NCBI RefSeq assembly: GCF_014651055.1
Contig: NZ_BMWD01000001.1
Span: 477,770 to 541,769, forward strand
Direction: 5' to 3'
Source of the DNA: Streptomyces fructofermentans
GTDB taxonomy: Bacteria > Actinomycetota > Actinomycetes > Streptomycetales > Streptomycetaceae
Length of the DNA stretch: 64,000 nt
Shown here: one piece after another, positions 43,063 to 52,382 of the stretch
How the letters are laid out: each line of letters starts with the position of its first letter
Position numbering within the stretch: position 1 is the first letter of the stretch
Notes under the pieces: model-generated
What the model was told of the DNA's origin: nothing
Seen by the model: only the letters and a program-made list of their open reading frames with translations
Database searches by the model: none
Translations under genes and position numbers: made by a program

Positions 43063-46026
43063 TTGGCTTTCCAGATGCCGGACCGCGGCGGAGGCCCGTC
43101 GGGCCCACGGATGAGAGTCGGCCGACCGTCCCGGCGCGTTCGGACCCTGCTCATGACACTGGGCGTGCTGGCCGTGCTGGCCATGGCCTTCGTCATGTTC
43201 GCGGGGTTCTGGACGGACTGGCTCTGGTATCGCTCGGTCTCCTACTCGTCCGTCTTCACCACCACCCTGTGGACCAAGATCGGACTGTTCTTCGTCTTCG
43301 GACTGCTGATGGCCACGGCCGTCGGCGTGAACATCTGGCTGGCCCACCGGCTGCGACCACCGCTCAGCGCCATGTCCATGGAGCAGCAGAGCCTGGACCG
43401 CTACCGGATGGGCGTCGCCCCGTACAAGAAGTGGATACTTCTCGGGCTCACCTCCCTGGTCGGGCTGATCGCGGGCGCCTCCGCCGCCGGCCAGTGGCGC
43501 ACGTGGCTCATGTGGGTCAACGGCGTGCCCTTCAACCAGAAGGACCCGCAGTTCCACCTCGACGTGTCGTTCTACGCCTTCGACCTGCCCTGGTACCGCT
43601 TCCTGCTGGGCTTCGGCTTCGCGGCCGCGATCCTCTCGCTGATCGCGGCCGCGCTGACGCACTACCTGTACGGCGGGCTGCGCGTCACGAGCCCCGGCGC
43701 GCGCGCCACGGCCGCGGCGACCGGGCACCTCTCGGTGCTGCTCGGGATCTTCGTCACACTGAAGGCGGTCGCCTACTGGCTCGACCGGTACGGCCTGGCC
43801 GTGAAGTCCAGCGACTTCAAGGCGACGGGCAACTGGACGGGCCTGCGGTACGTCGACGCGAACGCCTACCTGCCGGCCAAGACGATCCTCTTCTGCATCG
43901 CCGTCATCTGCGCGCTGCTGTTCTTCGCCACGCTGTGGCGCAGGACCTGGCAGCTGCCCGTCATCGGCTTCGGCCTGATGGTCCTCTCGGCGATCCTCAT
44001 CGGCGGCCTGTACCCGGCGATCGTGCAGAAGTTCCAGGTCCAGCCGAACGAGCAGGCCAAGGAAGCGCCGTACGTCGAGAAGAACCTCAAGGCGACCCGC
44101 GACGCGTACGGGATCAACGGCACCGAGGTCACGGACTACCCGGGCACGGCCGACACCCAGGACAAGACCAAGCTCCGCGACGACGCCGACACCGCCGCGA
44201 GCATCCGGCTCCTGGACCCGAACATCGTCTCGCCGACGTTCCAGCAGCTCCAGCAGGTGCGCAACTACTACGCGTTCCCGTCGAACCTGGACGTGGACCG
44301 CTACAGCAAGGACGGCAAGGACCAGGACACGGTCATCGGTCTGCGCGAGCTGAACCTCCAGGGCATTCCGAAGAACAACTGGATCAACGACCACTTCCGC
44401 TACACGCACGGCTTCGGAGTGGTCGCCGCCAAGGGCACCTCCGCCGACGCCGAGGGGCGCCCGGAGTTCACCGAGTACGACCTGCCGTCCAAGGGCGACC
44501 TCGGCGACTACCAGCAGCGGGTCTACTACGGCGAGAAGACCTCGCAGTACTCGATCGTCGGCGGTCCCCAGAAGGAGATCGACTACTCCGACGACTCGGG
44601 CGAGAAGACGACCAGCTACCGCGGCAAGAGCGGGGTCAGCCTCTCCAGCCCGATCAACCGCGCGGCGTACGCGGTCGCCTTCAGCGAGCCGCAGATCCTC
44701 TACTCCGGCGCCATCGGCGACGGGTCGCGGATCCTGTACAACCGCACGCCCAAGGAGCGCGTCGAGGCGGTCGCCCCCTGGCTGACCATCGACGGTGACG
44801 CCTACCCGGCGGTCGTCGGCAACAAGATCGAGTGGATCGTCGACGCGTACACGACCACCAACGGCTACCCGTACGCGTCCCGCACCACGCTGGGCGACAC
44901 GACGGCCGACTCGCTGACCGCCGCGAACAACCAGCGTGCCGTGGTGGCCCAGCAGAACCAGGTCAACTACATCCGCAACTCGGTGAAGGCCACCGTCGAC
45001 GCGTACACCGGCAAGGTGACGCTCTACGAGTGGGACACCAAGGACCCGGTCCTGAAGACCTGGAAGAAGGCGTTCCCGGGCACGGTGAAGGCCAAGGGCG
45101 ACATCCCGCAGGCCCTCATGGACCACCTGCGCTACCCGCAGGACCTGTTCAAGGTCCAGCGCGAGCTGCTGACCCGCTACCACGTGAAGGACGCGGAGAC
45201 GTTCCTCAGCGGCAGCGAGGTGTGGCAGGTGCCGGACGACCCGACCAACAAGTCGGGCAACGCGGTGCCGCCGTACTACCTCAGCATGAAGATGCCCGGC
45301 GAGCAGTCGCAGGCGTTCTCGCTGACGACGACGCTCACGCCGAACGGCCGGGACAACCTCAGCGCCTTCATGTCCGTCAACGCGGAAGCGGGCACGAGCG
45401 AGTACGGCCGGATCAGCATCCTCAAACTGCCCACCGGCAGAGCGGTCGACGGCCCGACACGGGTGCAGAGCCAGTTCAACTCCGAGCCGTCCATCGCCGA
45501 GTCGATCAGGCTCCTCAGAGGTGGTGACTCGGAAGTCGAGTACGGCAACCTGCTGACCGTGCCGCTCGACGGAGGCCTGCTCTACGTGGAGCCCGTCTAC
45601 GTGCGCGGCGGCGACCTCAAGTACCCGCTGCTGCGCAAGGTGCTGGTGACCTACGGAGGCGCGACCGCCTTCGAGGACACGCTGGAGGCGGCGCTCGACA
45701 AGGTCTTCGGTGCGGACGGCTCGACCACCGAGCCACCGGACAAGGACGAGACCAAGCCGCCGCCGACGTCCAACGACCCCACGGTCCAGGAAGCGCTCGA
45801 CGACGCGCAGACGGCCTTCGAGGGCGGCCAGGAAGCCCTCAAGAAGGGCGACTGGGAGGCGTACGGCAAGGCCCAGAAGGATCTTGAGGACGCGCTCCAG
45901 CGTGCCGAGGACGCACAGGCCAAGGTCGACAAGGGCGCAGGCAGCGGCGGCGGGGGCGGCGACGGGGACAAGAAACCCGAAGCGAGCGGCAGCCCCAGCA
46001 GCAGCCCGAGCGCAGCCGCCGACTGA
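43063..46026 (+). CDS. UPF0182 family membrane protein
   Basis: Large protein (987 residues) of the UPF0182/COG1615 family. Seven hydrophobic segments fall within ~30-290 (e.g. [41 protein letters not shown]). A long extracytoplasmic region follows ([39 protein letters not shown]), and the tail is acidic/Gly-Ser-rich (~880-987). I choose TTG 43063 (leading to [11 protein letters not shown]) because GAGG lies 7 nt upstream; ATG 43075 is the alternative. Rv3193c is the mycobacterial member. Function unknown. Confidence 0.9.
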   Translation: MAFQMPDRGGGPSGPRMRVGRPSRRVRTLLMTLGVLAVLAMAFVMFAGFWTDWLWYRSVSYSSVFTTTLWTKIGLFFVFGLLMATAVGVNIWLAHRLRPPLSAMSMEQQSLDRYRMGVAPYKKWILLGLTSLVGLIAGASAAGQWRTWLMWVNGVPFNQKDPQFHLDVSFYAFDLPWYRFLLGFGFAAAILSLIAAALTHYLYGGLRVTSPGARATAAATGHLSVLLGIFVTLKAVAYWLDRYGLAVKSSDFKATGNWTGLRYVDANAYLPAKTILFCIAVICALLFFATLWRRTWQLPVIGFGLMVLSAILIGGLYPAIVQKFQVQPNEQAKEAPYVEKNLKATRDAYGINGTEVTDYPGTADTQDKTKLRDDADTAASIRLLDPNIVSPTFQQLQQVRNYYAFPSNLDVDRYSKDGKDQDTVIGLRELNLQGIPKNNWINDHFRYTHGFGVVAAKGTSADAEGRPEFTEYDLPSKGDLGDYQQRVYYGEKTSQYSIVGGPQKEIDYSDDSGEKTTSYRGKSGVSLSSPINRAAYAVAFSEPQILYSGAIGDGSRILYNRTPKERVEAVAPWLTIDGDAYPAVVGNKIEWIVDAYTTTNGYPYASRTTLGDTTADSLTAANNQRAVVAQQNQVNYIRNSVKATVDAYTGKVTLYEWDTKDPVLKTWKKAFPGTVKAKGDIPQALMDHLRYPQDLFKVQRELLTRYHVKDAETFLSGSEVWQVPDDPTNKSGNAVPPYYLSMKMPGEQSQAFSLTTTLTPNGRDNLSAFMSVNAEAGTSEYGRISILKLPTGRAVDGPTRVQSQFNSEPSIAESIRLLRGGDSEVEYGNLLTVPLDGGLLYVEPVYVRGGDLKYPLLRKVLVTYGGATAFEDTLEAALDKVFGADGSTTEPPDKDETKPPPTSNDPTVQEALDDAQTAFEGGQEALKKGDWEAYGKAQKDLEDALQRAEDAQAKVDKGAGSGGGGGDGDKKPEASGSPSSSPSAAAD

Positions 46027-46070
46027 GTCCGGAGCCCACCCCGCGCCGTGGTACGGTTGCAACACAACGG

Positions 46071-46144
46071 CGCGGGGTGGAGCAGCTCGGTAGCTCGCTG
46101 GGCTCATAACCCAGAGGTCGCAGGTTCAAATCCTGTCCCCGCTA
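46071..46144 (+). tRNA. Initiator tRNA-fMet (CAT), copy 1
   Basis: A 74-nt tRNA without encoded CCA. The anticodon CAT sits in CTCATAA, and three G:C pairs (GGG/CCC) close the anticodon stem. Position 1 is C with a mismatched partner at 72 (C1-T72), the initiator hallmark. The T loop is GGTTCAAATCC. A second copy with the same sequence lies at 48345. A terminator follows at 46152. Confidence 0.95.
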
Positions 46145-46151
46145 CTCAAGT

Positions 46152-46188
46152 CGAAGGACCCGGATCCTCTTAGGATCCGGGTCCTTCG
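46152..46188 (+). terminator. Terminator after initiator tRNA copy 1
   Basis: A 17-bp perfect stem (46152-46168 with 46172-46188), loop ctt, 7 nt after the tRNA end. Confidence 0.85.
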
Positions 46189-46371
46189 CGTGTGCGGCCC
46201 GTGTGGGGGTGCCGTCGCTCAACAGTGCTGCCGCGGCGAAGGCCGCGTCGTGCAGGGGGAGTTGGCGGAACTGTGTTTGACTTGTCTCTCTGTGGGCATG
46301 TCGACAAAACGCTGAAGTGACCTCACTGGCTGCGGTATACCAGGTGTACCCAGGTTGCGGGTGGTGCGACG

Positions 46372-48174
46372 ATGGACGTTATGGGGGACAAGGCAACTCT
46401 GTTGGAGACAGGGCGGTTTGTGCAGCCTTCCGACCGGGACGAGACCGGCGAGGCCGCTGAGGAGGCACGCCGACGGCCGGCCGCGGAAGCGGGCGACGTC
46501 GAGGCGATGAGTGTCCTCGGGGCCATGCTGCTCCGCCGCGGCGACCTCGACGGAGCCGAGTCCCTGCTGCGCGCCGCCACGGCCGCCGGCGACCGGGCCG
46601 CCGCCAACAACCTGGGTGTCCTCCTCCACCAGCGCGGCTACGCCGAGGAGGCCGCCGGCTGGTGGCGGATCGCCGCCGTCGCGGGATCCGCGGCCGCCGC
46701 GCACGCGCTGGGCCGCCATCACCGGGAGCGGGGCGACGAGCCCGCCGCCGAGTACTGGCTGCGCCAGTCCGCAGAGCAGGGGCACGCCCTGGGCGCGTAC
46801 GCGCTCGCCGACCTCCTGGAGCACCGCGCAGATGCGGGCGCCGAGGAGTGGATGCGGGCCGCCGCCGAGCGCGGGCACCGCGAGGCCGCGTACCGGCTCG
46901 CGCGCGCACTGGACCGGAGGTCCGCCCCGGCGGGAGGCCCCGACCCGGACCACGGCGTCGGCGCCGACGAGCAGGAGGCCGAGCAGTGGTACCGGCAGGC
47001 GGCGGCGCGCGGTCACCGGCGGGCCGCCCTCCAGCTCGGCGGCATCCTCGAGAAGCGCGGCGAGCTGAAGGAGGCCGGCCGCTGGTACCTCAGCTCCGCC
47101 AAGGAGGGCGAGGCGCAGGCCGCCTGCGCCCTCGGCTTCCTGCTGCGCGACGCGGGCGACACCGAGAGCGCGGCCGTGTGGTGGCTGCGGGCCGCGCAGG
47201 ACGGCGACGGGAACGCCGCCAACGCGCTGGGCGCGCTGCACGCCGAGCGCGGTGAGACGCAGACCGCCGAGCGCTGGTACCGGGCGGCGATGGACGCGGG
47301 CGACGTGAACGGCGCGTACAACCTGGGCCTGCTCTGCGCGGAGCAGGCCCGTACCGCGCAGGCCGAGCAGTGGTACCGGCGCGCGGCGTACGCGGGGCAC
47401 CGGGAGGCCGCGAACGCGCTGGCGATCCTGCTGCTCCAGGTCGGTGACGCGGCCGGCGCCGAACCGTGGTTCTCCAAGGCCGCGGAGGCGGGCAGCGTGG
47501 ACGCCGCGTTCAACCTCGGCATCCTGCACGCGGGCAGGGGTGAGGAGGAGGCCGCGCTGCGCTGGTACGAGCGGGCCGCCGCCGCAGGGCACACCGAGGC
47601 CGCGCTCCAGGTCGGCATCGCGCGGCTGCGGGACGGGGACGAGCCGACCGCCGAGCGGCATCTGCGGTGCGCCGCCGGGGGCGGTAGCGCGGAGGCGGCG
47701 TACCGGCTGGCCAGCGTGTTGGACGCGCGGCGCACGCCCGCGCCCGAGCACGAACTCGGCGAGCCGGCCACCGAGAAGAGCGAGTGCGAGGAGTGGTACG
47801 AGCGGGCCGCGACCCAGGGCCACCGGCGGGCCCAGGTGCGCGTCGGCATGCTCGCGTCCGCGCGGGGTGACGTCGTCGAGGCGGCCCGGTGGTACCGCGA
47901 GGCCGCGGAGGCCGGCTCGCGCAACGGAGCGTTCAACCTGGGGCTGCTCCTCGCCCGGGAGGGGAGCGAGCCGGAGGCGGCCCTCTGGTGGGCGCGGGCG
48001 GCCGACGCGGGGCACGGTCGGGCGGCGTTGCGGCTCGCCCTCGTCTACGCGCGGCGCGGCGAACTCGCCGAGGGGCAGCGGTGGGCGGACCTCGCCGTGT
48101 CGCTCGGCCCCGGCGAGGTGTCCGAGCGCGCGGCCCGGCTGCGGGACGCGCTGCGGCAGGAACTGTCCGCGTGA
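46372..48174 (+). CDS. Sel1/TPR-repeat protein
   Basis: A 600-residue solenoid protein made of about 14 Sel1-like units of ~36 residues, e.g. AEQWYRQAAARGHRRAALQLG and AERWYRAAMDAGDVNGAYNLG, with recurrent W-Y/W-L and A-x-GH patterns. No signal peptide or TM segment; likely a cytoplasmic scaffold. Start ATG 46372 or ATG 46381 (MGDKATLLETG); neither has a strong SD. Directly followed by the second initiator tRNA gene. Partner unknown. Confidence 0.85.
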   Translation: MDVMGDKATLLETGRFVQPSDRDETGEAAEEARRRPAAEAGDVEAMSVLGAMLLRRGDLDGAESLLRAATAAGDRAAANNLGVLLHQRGYAEEAAGWWRIAAVAGSAAAAHALGRHHRERGDEPAAEYWLRQSAEQGHALGAYALADLLEHRADAGAEEWMRAAAERGHREAAYRLARALDRRSAPAGGPDPDHGVGADEQEAEQWYRQAAARGHRRAALQLGGILEKRGELKEAGRWYLSSAKEGEAQAACALGFLLRDAGDTESAAVWWLRAAQDGDGNAANALGALHAERGETQTAERWYRAAMDAGDVNGAYNLGLLCAEQARTAQAEQWYRRAAYAGHREAANALAILLLQVGDAAGAEPWFSKAAEAGSVDAAFNLGILHAGRGEEEAALRWYERAAAAGHTEAALQVGIARLRDGDEPTAERHLRCAAGGGSAEAAYRLASVLDARRTPAPEHELGEPATEKSECEEWYERAATQGHRRAQVRVGMLASARGDVVEAARWYREAAEAGSRNGAFNLGLLLAREGSEPEAALWWARAADAGHGRAALRLALVYARRGELAEGQRWADLAVSLGPGEVSERAARLRDALRQELSA

Positions 48175-48344
48175 CGGGCGGGCCCCTCGCGGGCCCGCCC
48201 TCCGGGCGGCCCTCCGACGGGTCGTCCACGCGGCGCCCGGCCTCCCTCCACGGGCTGCGGCGCCCGGCCCCTTCTCCGGTCCTCCGGCCCCGCGGCAAGC
48301 GATTTGCGCTGGTCGGCAGGGTGACGTACTGTTCAGTTCATCGA

Positions 48345-48418
48345 CGCGGGGTGGAGCAGCTCGGTAGCTCGCTGGGCTCATAACCCAGAGGTCGCAGGTT
48401 CAAATCCTGTCCCCGCTA
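48345..48418 (+). tRNA. Initiator tRNA-fMet (CAT), copy 2
   Basis: Identical over all 74 nt to the copy at 46071-46144, including CAT anticodon, GGG/CCC stem and C1-T72 mismatch. Its upstream DNA differs and has its own terminator at 48426, so it is an independent gene. Confidence 0.95.
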
Positions 48419-48425
48419 CTGAAGG

Positions 48426-48460
48426 CCGAAGGCCCGGAACCAATGGTTCCGGGCCTTCGG
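48426..48460 (+). terminator. Terminator after initiator tRNA copy 2
   Basis: A 16-bp perfect stem (48426-48441 with 48445-48460), loop aat, 7 nt after the tRNA end. Confidence 0.85.
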
Positions 48461-48545
48461 TGTGTTTCGGGTGGGCACGACGCAGCAAGGCCCCGGCGTC
48501 CCGGGGTGGATTCCGGGGCTCGGGGCCTTCGAGGCGTCCTACGGG

Positions 48546-48962
48546 TCAGGCGGCCGCGCAAGTGGGGCAGACGCCGCGGTACGTCACCTCGACGTCCGAC
48601 ACCGTGAAGCCGAAGCGCTCGGAGTCGGGGAGGTCCGCCAGCGGGTTGCCGCCGGGGTGGACGTCACGGATCGTGCCGCACCGCGCGCAGACCAGGTGGT
48701 GGTGGGGCCGGTGCGCGTTCGGGTCGTACCGCTTCGCGCGCTTGTCCGTGGCGACCTCCAGCACCTCGCCGAGCGAGACCAGCTCGCCCAGGGTGTTGTA
48801 GACGGTCGCCCGGGAGATCTCCGGCAGCTTGGCGACGGCGCGGATGTGGACCTCGTCGGCCGTCAGATGTACGTGGTCGCCGTCGAGAACCTCGGCTACG
48901 ACACGTCGCTGCGCGGTCATCCGCCATCCGCGTCCGCGCAGCCGTTCCAGCAGGTCGCTCAT
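48546..48962 (-). CDS. catR: Fur-family repressor, CatR/PerR-like
   Basis: Peroxide- or metal-responsive repressor, 138 residues. The winged-helix region (MTAQRRVVAEVL, ISRATVYNTLGELV) is followed by a dimerisation half with the His-rich PHHHLVCARCGTIRDV and a second CPTCAAA pair; the two CxxC pairs form the structural zinc site. The length matches CatR of S. coelicolor, which represses the major catalase and itself. ATG 48962; a 7-1-7 palindrome lies 66 nt upstream. CatR versus another Fur paralogue is a judgement call; no catalase gene is visible next to it. Confidence 0.8.
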   Translation of the reverse strand: MSDLLERLRGRGWRMTAQRRVVAEVLDGDHVHLTADEVHIRAVAKLPEISRATVYNTLGELVSLGEVLEVATDKRAKRYDPNAHRPHHHLVCARCGTIRDVHPGGNPLADLPDSERFGFTVSDVEVTYRGVCPTCAAA

Positions 48963-49026
48963 GGGGTCAGCGTAACAGCAGGTCGAACAGTTTCCGAATA
49001 GGTGTGACTTTGGAACCCGCCCGTAA

Positions 49027-49041
49027 TTGGACTAAGTCCAT
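49027..49041. promoter_or_regulatory. Palindromic Fur/PerR-type operator
   Basis: TTGGACT-A-AGTCCAT is a 7-1-7 inverted repeat with one mismatch, in AT-richer sequence 65-80 nt upstream of the Fur-family start. Spacing and symmetry fit PerR/CatR boxes, suggesting autoregulation. Sequence differs from the classic PerR box. Confidence 0.6.
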
Positions 49042-49394
49042 TGTAGGATCGGATCGTCCGTGGCGGTGACTTCGCGCCGTGGGAGGCCTGCGGCGCCGGC
49101 CTCCGCGGGCGCCACGGGCCACCCGGTCGGCAACACCGTGGCCCTATGGCGAATGTCTCGCACGACGGCGTCGCCGGGCGTGCGATCGGCAACTACCGTC
49201 GGACGGGCAGGACTTCGGCAAGTGGCTGGTGGCCGCGGTCCAGGAATCGCGCGGCCGACGCCGGCACTGGAACGCTTGCCGTCGAGGGTGGGCCGGGCCC
49301 CGTACCGGGGGTCCGGCCCACCTGTCGTTCCGGCCCGGCCGGCCGCGGACCGGCGGTCCGCGCGTACGGCCCGTGCAGTGGCGGACTCGGTGGG
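49042..49394. other. Gap with no credible gene
   Basis: About 350 nt between the operator and the end of the CBS gene. Frames on both strands are Arg/Ala/Gly-rich; short stretches look protein-like (DGQDFGKWLVAAVQ in one + frame), but they are broken and carry no SD. Nothing identifiable. Confidence 0.4.
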
Positions 49395-49787
49395 TCAGGC
49401 CGGGGCGTGCTGCCGCAGCGGGGCCCAGCAGCGGATGATGTCGCGGACCGAGACGATGCCGACCGGCTCGCCGCGGTCGAGGACGACGAGGTGGCGGAAG
49501 CCGCCGTGGGACATGGCCTGTCCGGCCTCCTCCAGGGTCCAGGTGGGCGCGGCGAAGACCACGTCGTTGGTGGTGTGGGCGTGTGCCCTCTCGGTGTCCG
49601 GGCTCTGGCCCAGGCCGACGGAGTTGAGGATGTCGCGCTCGGTCAGGATGCCGATCCCGTTCTCGTCGGGATCGAGGACGACGGCCGCGCCGACGCGGCG
49701 GGCGGACATCAGCGCTGCGGCCTGCCGGAGAGTGTGAGCGGGACCGATGGTCAGGACCACCGTGCTCATGGCGTCACGGACGAGCAT
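49395..49787 (-). CDS. CBS-domain protein
   Basis: 130 residues forming one Bateman pair: CBS1 MLVRDAMSTVVLTIGPAHTLRQAAALMSARRVGAAVVLD, CBS2 DVVFAAPTWTLEEAGQAMSHGGFRHLVVLDRGEPVGIVSVRD. It is a likely adenosine-nucleotide sensor, partner unknown. ATG 49787 is chosen because AGGAGG lies 11 nt upstream, and the in-frame GTG at 49799 overlaps that SD. Its upstream 340 nt holds a TCCG...CGGA inverted repeat at 49810-49825. Opposite orientation to nothing nearby; hisN follows on the same strand. Confidence 0.88.
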   Translation of the reverse strand: MLVRDAMSTVVLTIGPAHTLRQAAALMSARRVGAAVVLDPDENGIGILTERDILNSVGLGQSPDTERAHAHTTNDVVFAAPTWTLEEAGQAMSHGGFRHLVVLDRGEPVGIVSVRDIIRCWAPLRQHAPA

Positions 49788-50139
49788 GGGCGGAGCCACC
49801 TCCTAGGAATCCGCTAGTTAACGGATTCACAAGTTCACAAGTGGGGGAGCTCTCAGAGTCGCAGTTAAAGAGAGGGTCAACAAGAGGGCGCGTGGAGCCG
49901 CCTCGGGGCGTGGGAGCCCGCGTCCGGTGCCCCCGATGTTCCCGGGGCGCCGGTTTCGCCGCCCGCAACGCGACCGCGGTCGTCGCCGTGCGGTCGTTGC
50001 GGGCTGCGGGCCGGTGGGTGTCGTCGGCGGTGTCGCCCCCGCGCGAAGGCCGGCGCCCGTCCGGTTTGGGACGGCCCGCCACGGCCACCGCGCCGACGGC
50101 GAGGCGGCCGCCCGGGCCGGGAGCAAGGGGCGGGCGGTG
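49788..50139. other. Promoter-bearing gap between CBS and hisN
   Basis: About 350 nt upstream of the CBS gene. It holds the SD and an AT-richer segment (ctagttaacggattcacaagttcacaag) at 49814-49841, plus the repeat ttcacaag. No gene is seen. Confidence 0.4.
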
Positions 50140-50940
50140 TCAGTAGCGCTGGTTCAGGTATCCCAGCAGCTCGTCGTGGAGGACCCCGTTCGACGCGGCC
50201 GCGTTGCCGCTGTGGGGGCCCGGGCGGCCGTCGAGGCCCGTGAAGGTGCCGCCCGCCTCGGTCACCACGATGGCGGTCGCCGCCATGTCCCACAGCGACA
50301 GCTCGGGCTCGGCGCAGATGTCGACCGCGCCCTCCGCGACCATCATGTACGGCCAGAAGTCGCCGTACGCGCGCGTGCGCCACACCTCGCGGGTCAGGTC
50401 CAGGAAGCCGTCCAGGCGGCCGCCCTCCTCCCAGCCGCTCAGCGAGGAGTACGCGAACGAGGCGTCCCGCATGTGCGCGACCTTGGAGACCTTCAGCCGG
50501 GTCGCCGACGACAGGCTCCGCCCGCTGTAGGCGCCGTGGCCCCTCGCGGCCCACCAGCGGCGGCCGAGCGCGGGCGCCGACACCACGCCGACGACCGGCC
50601 GGTAGCCGCCCTCGGCCGCCTCCATCAGCGCGATCAGCGTGGCCCAGACGGGAACCCCGCGCACGTAGTTCTTCGTGCCGTCGATGGGGTCGATCACCCA
50701 GCGGCGGGGGCCCGTGCCCTCGACGCCGTACTCCTCGCCGAGGATCGCGTCGCGCGGCCTGGCCCGCTGGAGATGACCGCGGATCAGCTCCTCGGCGGCC
50801 TTGTCGGCCTCGCTCACCGGAGTCATGTCCGGCTTGGTCTCGACCTTGAGGTCGAGCGCCTTGAACCGGTCCATCGTCGCGGCGTCGGCGGCGTCCGCCA
50901 GGACATGGGCGAGGCGCAGGTCATCGCGGTAGTCGGGCAT
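50140..50940 (-). CDS. hisN: Histidinol-phosphatase HisN (inositol monophosphatase family)
   Basis: A 266-residue IMPase-fold enzyme that in S. coelicolor supplies the penultimate phosphatase step of histidine biosynthesis. Metal-site motifs: [18 protein letters not shown], and [26 protein letters not shown] (the D-P-I-D-G-T-x-N site at ~83-90). The C-terminal motif is [17 protein letters not shown]. Start ATG 50940 ([19 protein letters not shown]). The longer frame reaching 51345 is antisense to the TetR gene. Substrate could also be inositol phosphate; the HisN assignment uses the gene's location and typical sequence. Confidence 0.85.
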   Translation of the reverse strand: MPDYRDDLRLAHVLADAADAATMDRFKALDLKVETKPDMTPVSEADKAAEELIRGHLQRARPRDAILGEEYGVEGTGPRRWVIDPIDGTKNYVRGVPVWATLIALMEAAEGGYRPVVGVVSAPALGRRWWAARGHGAYSGRSLSSATRLKVSKVAHMRDASFAYSSLSGWEEGGRLDGFLDLTREVWRTRAYGDFWPYMMVAEGAVDICAEPELSLWDMAATAIVVTEAGGTFTGLDGRPGPHSGNAAASNGVLHDELLGYLNQRY

Positions 50941-51126
50941 GGGTGAACCGTATCTGCCCGGGTCCTGACGGGGCCACACCGGACGGGGGTCACCACGGGA
51001 CCTCCCCGTCCCCCGCCGCCCCGCACGTCGGCGGCGCACGCCCCCGCGGTGCCGCCGCGAACCCTTGACAGTGCCCCGGTGCGCGTCAACCCTGAAGCGC
51101 AGAGCCGATCGCCCGGGGAGGCGACG

Positions 51127-51738
51127 ATGCCTGGAGCGCGGGAATCCCTGCTGGACTCCGCCTACGCGGCGCTCGGACGCCGTCCGTGGTCCGCCGTGCG
51201 GATGGTCGACGTGGCCGCGGTGGCCGGGGTGTCCCGGCAGACCCTCTACAACGAGTTCGGCAGCAAGGAAGGGCTCGCCCGGGCGCTCGTACGGCGTGAG
51301 GTGGACGCGTATCTCGCGGGTGTGGAGCGGGCCCTGACGAGTCATCCGGAGCCCGGGGAGCGGCTGGTGGCCGCCGCGCAGTGGACGGTGTCCGCCGCCC
51401 GCGGCAACGTCCTGGTGAGGGCGATGCTCACGGGGTGCTGGAGCGAGAGGCTGCCCTCCCTGACCCTGTCGGCCGTGCCGTCCTCCTCCACCGTGCCGGC
51501 GCAGCGCAGGGCCGACGGGCCGCTGCCCTCGCCCGGGGACTTCGTGGGGCTGGTGCGGGACCGGGCCGTCGCCTCGCTCGCCCGGCCGGGCGCGTCCCAG
51601 GCCGAGTCGGGCGACCTGGTGCGGGCGTGCGAACTCGCGGTGCGGCTGGGACTGTCGTGCGTGCTGGCGCCCGCGGGGGAGAAGGGCACCGCCGAGATGG
51701 TCAGGCGCGTCCTGGCGTCCACGCGCGCGGCGGTCTGA
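51127..51738 (+). CDS. TetR-family transcriptional regulator
   Basis: A 203-residue repressor-type protein. The N-terminal helix-turn-helix is [30 protein letters not shown] (~30-60), and the C-terminal ligand domain is Ala/Arg/Val-rich. Start ATG 51127 with GGGGAG 7 nt upstream. Divergent from hisN. The SMR exporter gene at 51949 lies 210 nt downstream on the opposite strand and is a candidate target, but no operator was identified. Confidence 0.88.
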   Translation: MPGARESLLDSAYAALGRRPWSAVRMVDVAAVAGVSRQTLYNEFGSKEGLARALVRREVDAYLAGVERALTSHPEPGERLVAAAQWTVSAARGNVLVRAMLTGCWSERLPSLTLSAVPSSSTVPAQRRADGPLPSPGDFVGLVRDRAVASLARPGASQAESGDLVRACELAVRLGLSCVLAPAGEKGTAEMVRRVLASTRAAV

Positions 51739-51770
51739 GGCCCCCGACGCGTGGGACCCCTGGGATCAAT

Positions 51771-51818
51771 GGGTCCGGTGGGGTCCGGTGGGGTCCGGTG
51801 GGGTCCGGTGGTCCGGGG
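51771..51818. repeat. 10-bp tandem repeat (ggtccggtgg)n
   Basis: About four to five copies of ggtccggtgg in the gap after the TetR gene, then ggtccgggggatcaatgggtccg, which repeats the gatcaatgggtccg of 51763. Confidence 0.75.
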
Positions 51819-51948
51819 GATCAATGGGTCCGTCGGGGACGGTGGGACCGGCGCGACCGAGGGGACCGGGCGGGCCGGGCGGCTCGCGAGGACGGGGCGG
51901 GGCGCGCGTTCGCGGGGCGGCCCTCCGGGCGGTGCCCGGAGGGCGGGC

Positions 51949-52272
51949 TCACTGCGCCGAACCCGACAGCTGGAGGCCGATCACGCCCGCGATCACCAGG
52001 CTGATGGAGACGATCTTCAGCGTGGAGACCAGGTCGCCGAGGAAGACCATCCCGTAGATGGCGGTGCCGGCCGCCCCGATGCCCGTCCAGACCGCGTAGG
52101 CGGGACCCACGTCGAGCTTCTTCAGGGACAGGGTGAGCAGACCGAAGCTGCCCAGCGCGAAGATGCAGAACGCGACCGTCGGCCAGAGCCTCGTGAAACC
52201 GTGGGACAGCTTGAGGCAGACCGCGAAACCGGTCTCCAGCAAGCCCGCCACGACGACCAGCAGCCACGCCAT
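51949..52272 (-). CDS. SMR-family exporter (SugE/Gdx-like)
   Basis: A 107-residue four-helix proton-coupled small multidrug resistance protein. The essential membrane glutamate is Glu13 in LLVVVAGLLETGFAV. The AYAVWTGIGAAGTAIYGM segment (TM3) and the WP / LSHGFTR turn fit the SugE/guanidinium-exporter branch more than EmrE. Start ATG 52272 with GGAGGG 6 nt upstream. -10-like CATAAT lies at about 52330 on the - strand. No guanidine riboswitch was recognised in the 110 nt upstream. Possible partner of the TetR gene 210 nt away. Confidence 0.85.
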   Translation of the reverse strand: MAWLLVVVAGLLETGFAVCLKLSHGFTRLWPTVAFCIFALGSFGLLTLSLKKLDVGPAYAVWTGIGAAGTAIYGMVFLGDLVSTLKIVSISLVIAGVIGLQLSGSAQ

Positions 52273-52382
52273 GTGATGCCCTCCCACGCTCCGTGACCGC
52301 TTCGTCTCGCTTGCATCCGGCTTGGTGCGATTATGCCTTTACCGTTGGCGCGGGGATGCAAACAACGCTGAGGTCACAGGGA

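Noticed and set aside
42721..46107. A 1128-codon - strand frame
   Set aside because: It is antisense to UPF0182, whose TM pattern and motifs are clear; no start with an SD.
46219..48381. A 720-codon - strand frame over the Sel1 gene and tRNA
   Set aside because: It is a mirror of the repeated, GC-rich Sel1 units and overlaps a tRNA gene.
46071..48418. tRNA pair as attL/attR of an integrative element
   Set aside because: Both copies are complete tRNA genes with their own terminators, and the DNA between them is only a Sel1-repeat gene with no integrase, excisionase or plasmid gene.
49042..49394. Degenerate catalase gene next to the CatR-like repressor
   Set aside because: No conserved catalase segment (for example the RFSTV or RxFxYxD region) could be found in any frame.
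52273..52382. Guanidine riboswitch ahead of the SMR exporter
   Set aside because: I looked for the conserved ACGR-loop hairpins and ykkC-III-type core and did not find them. Only a -10-like CATAAT and SD are visible.
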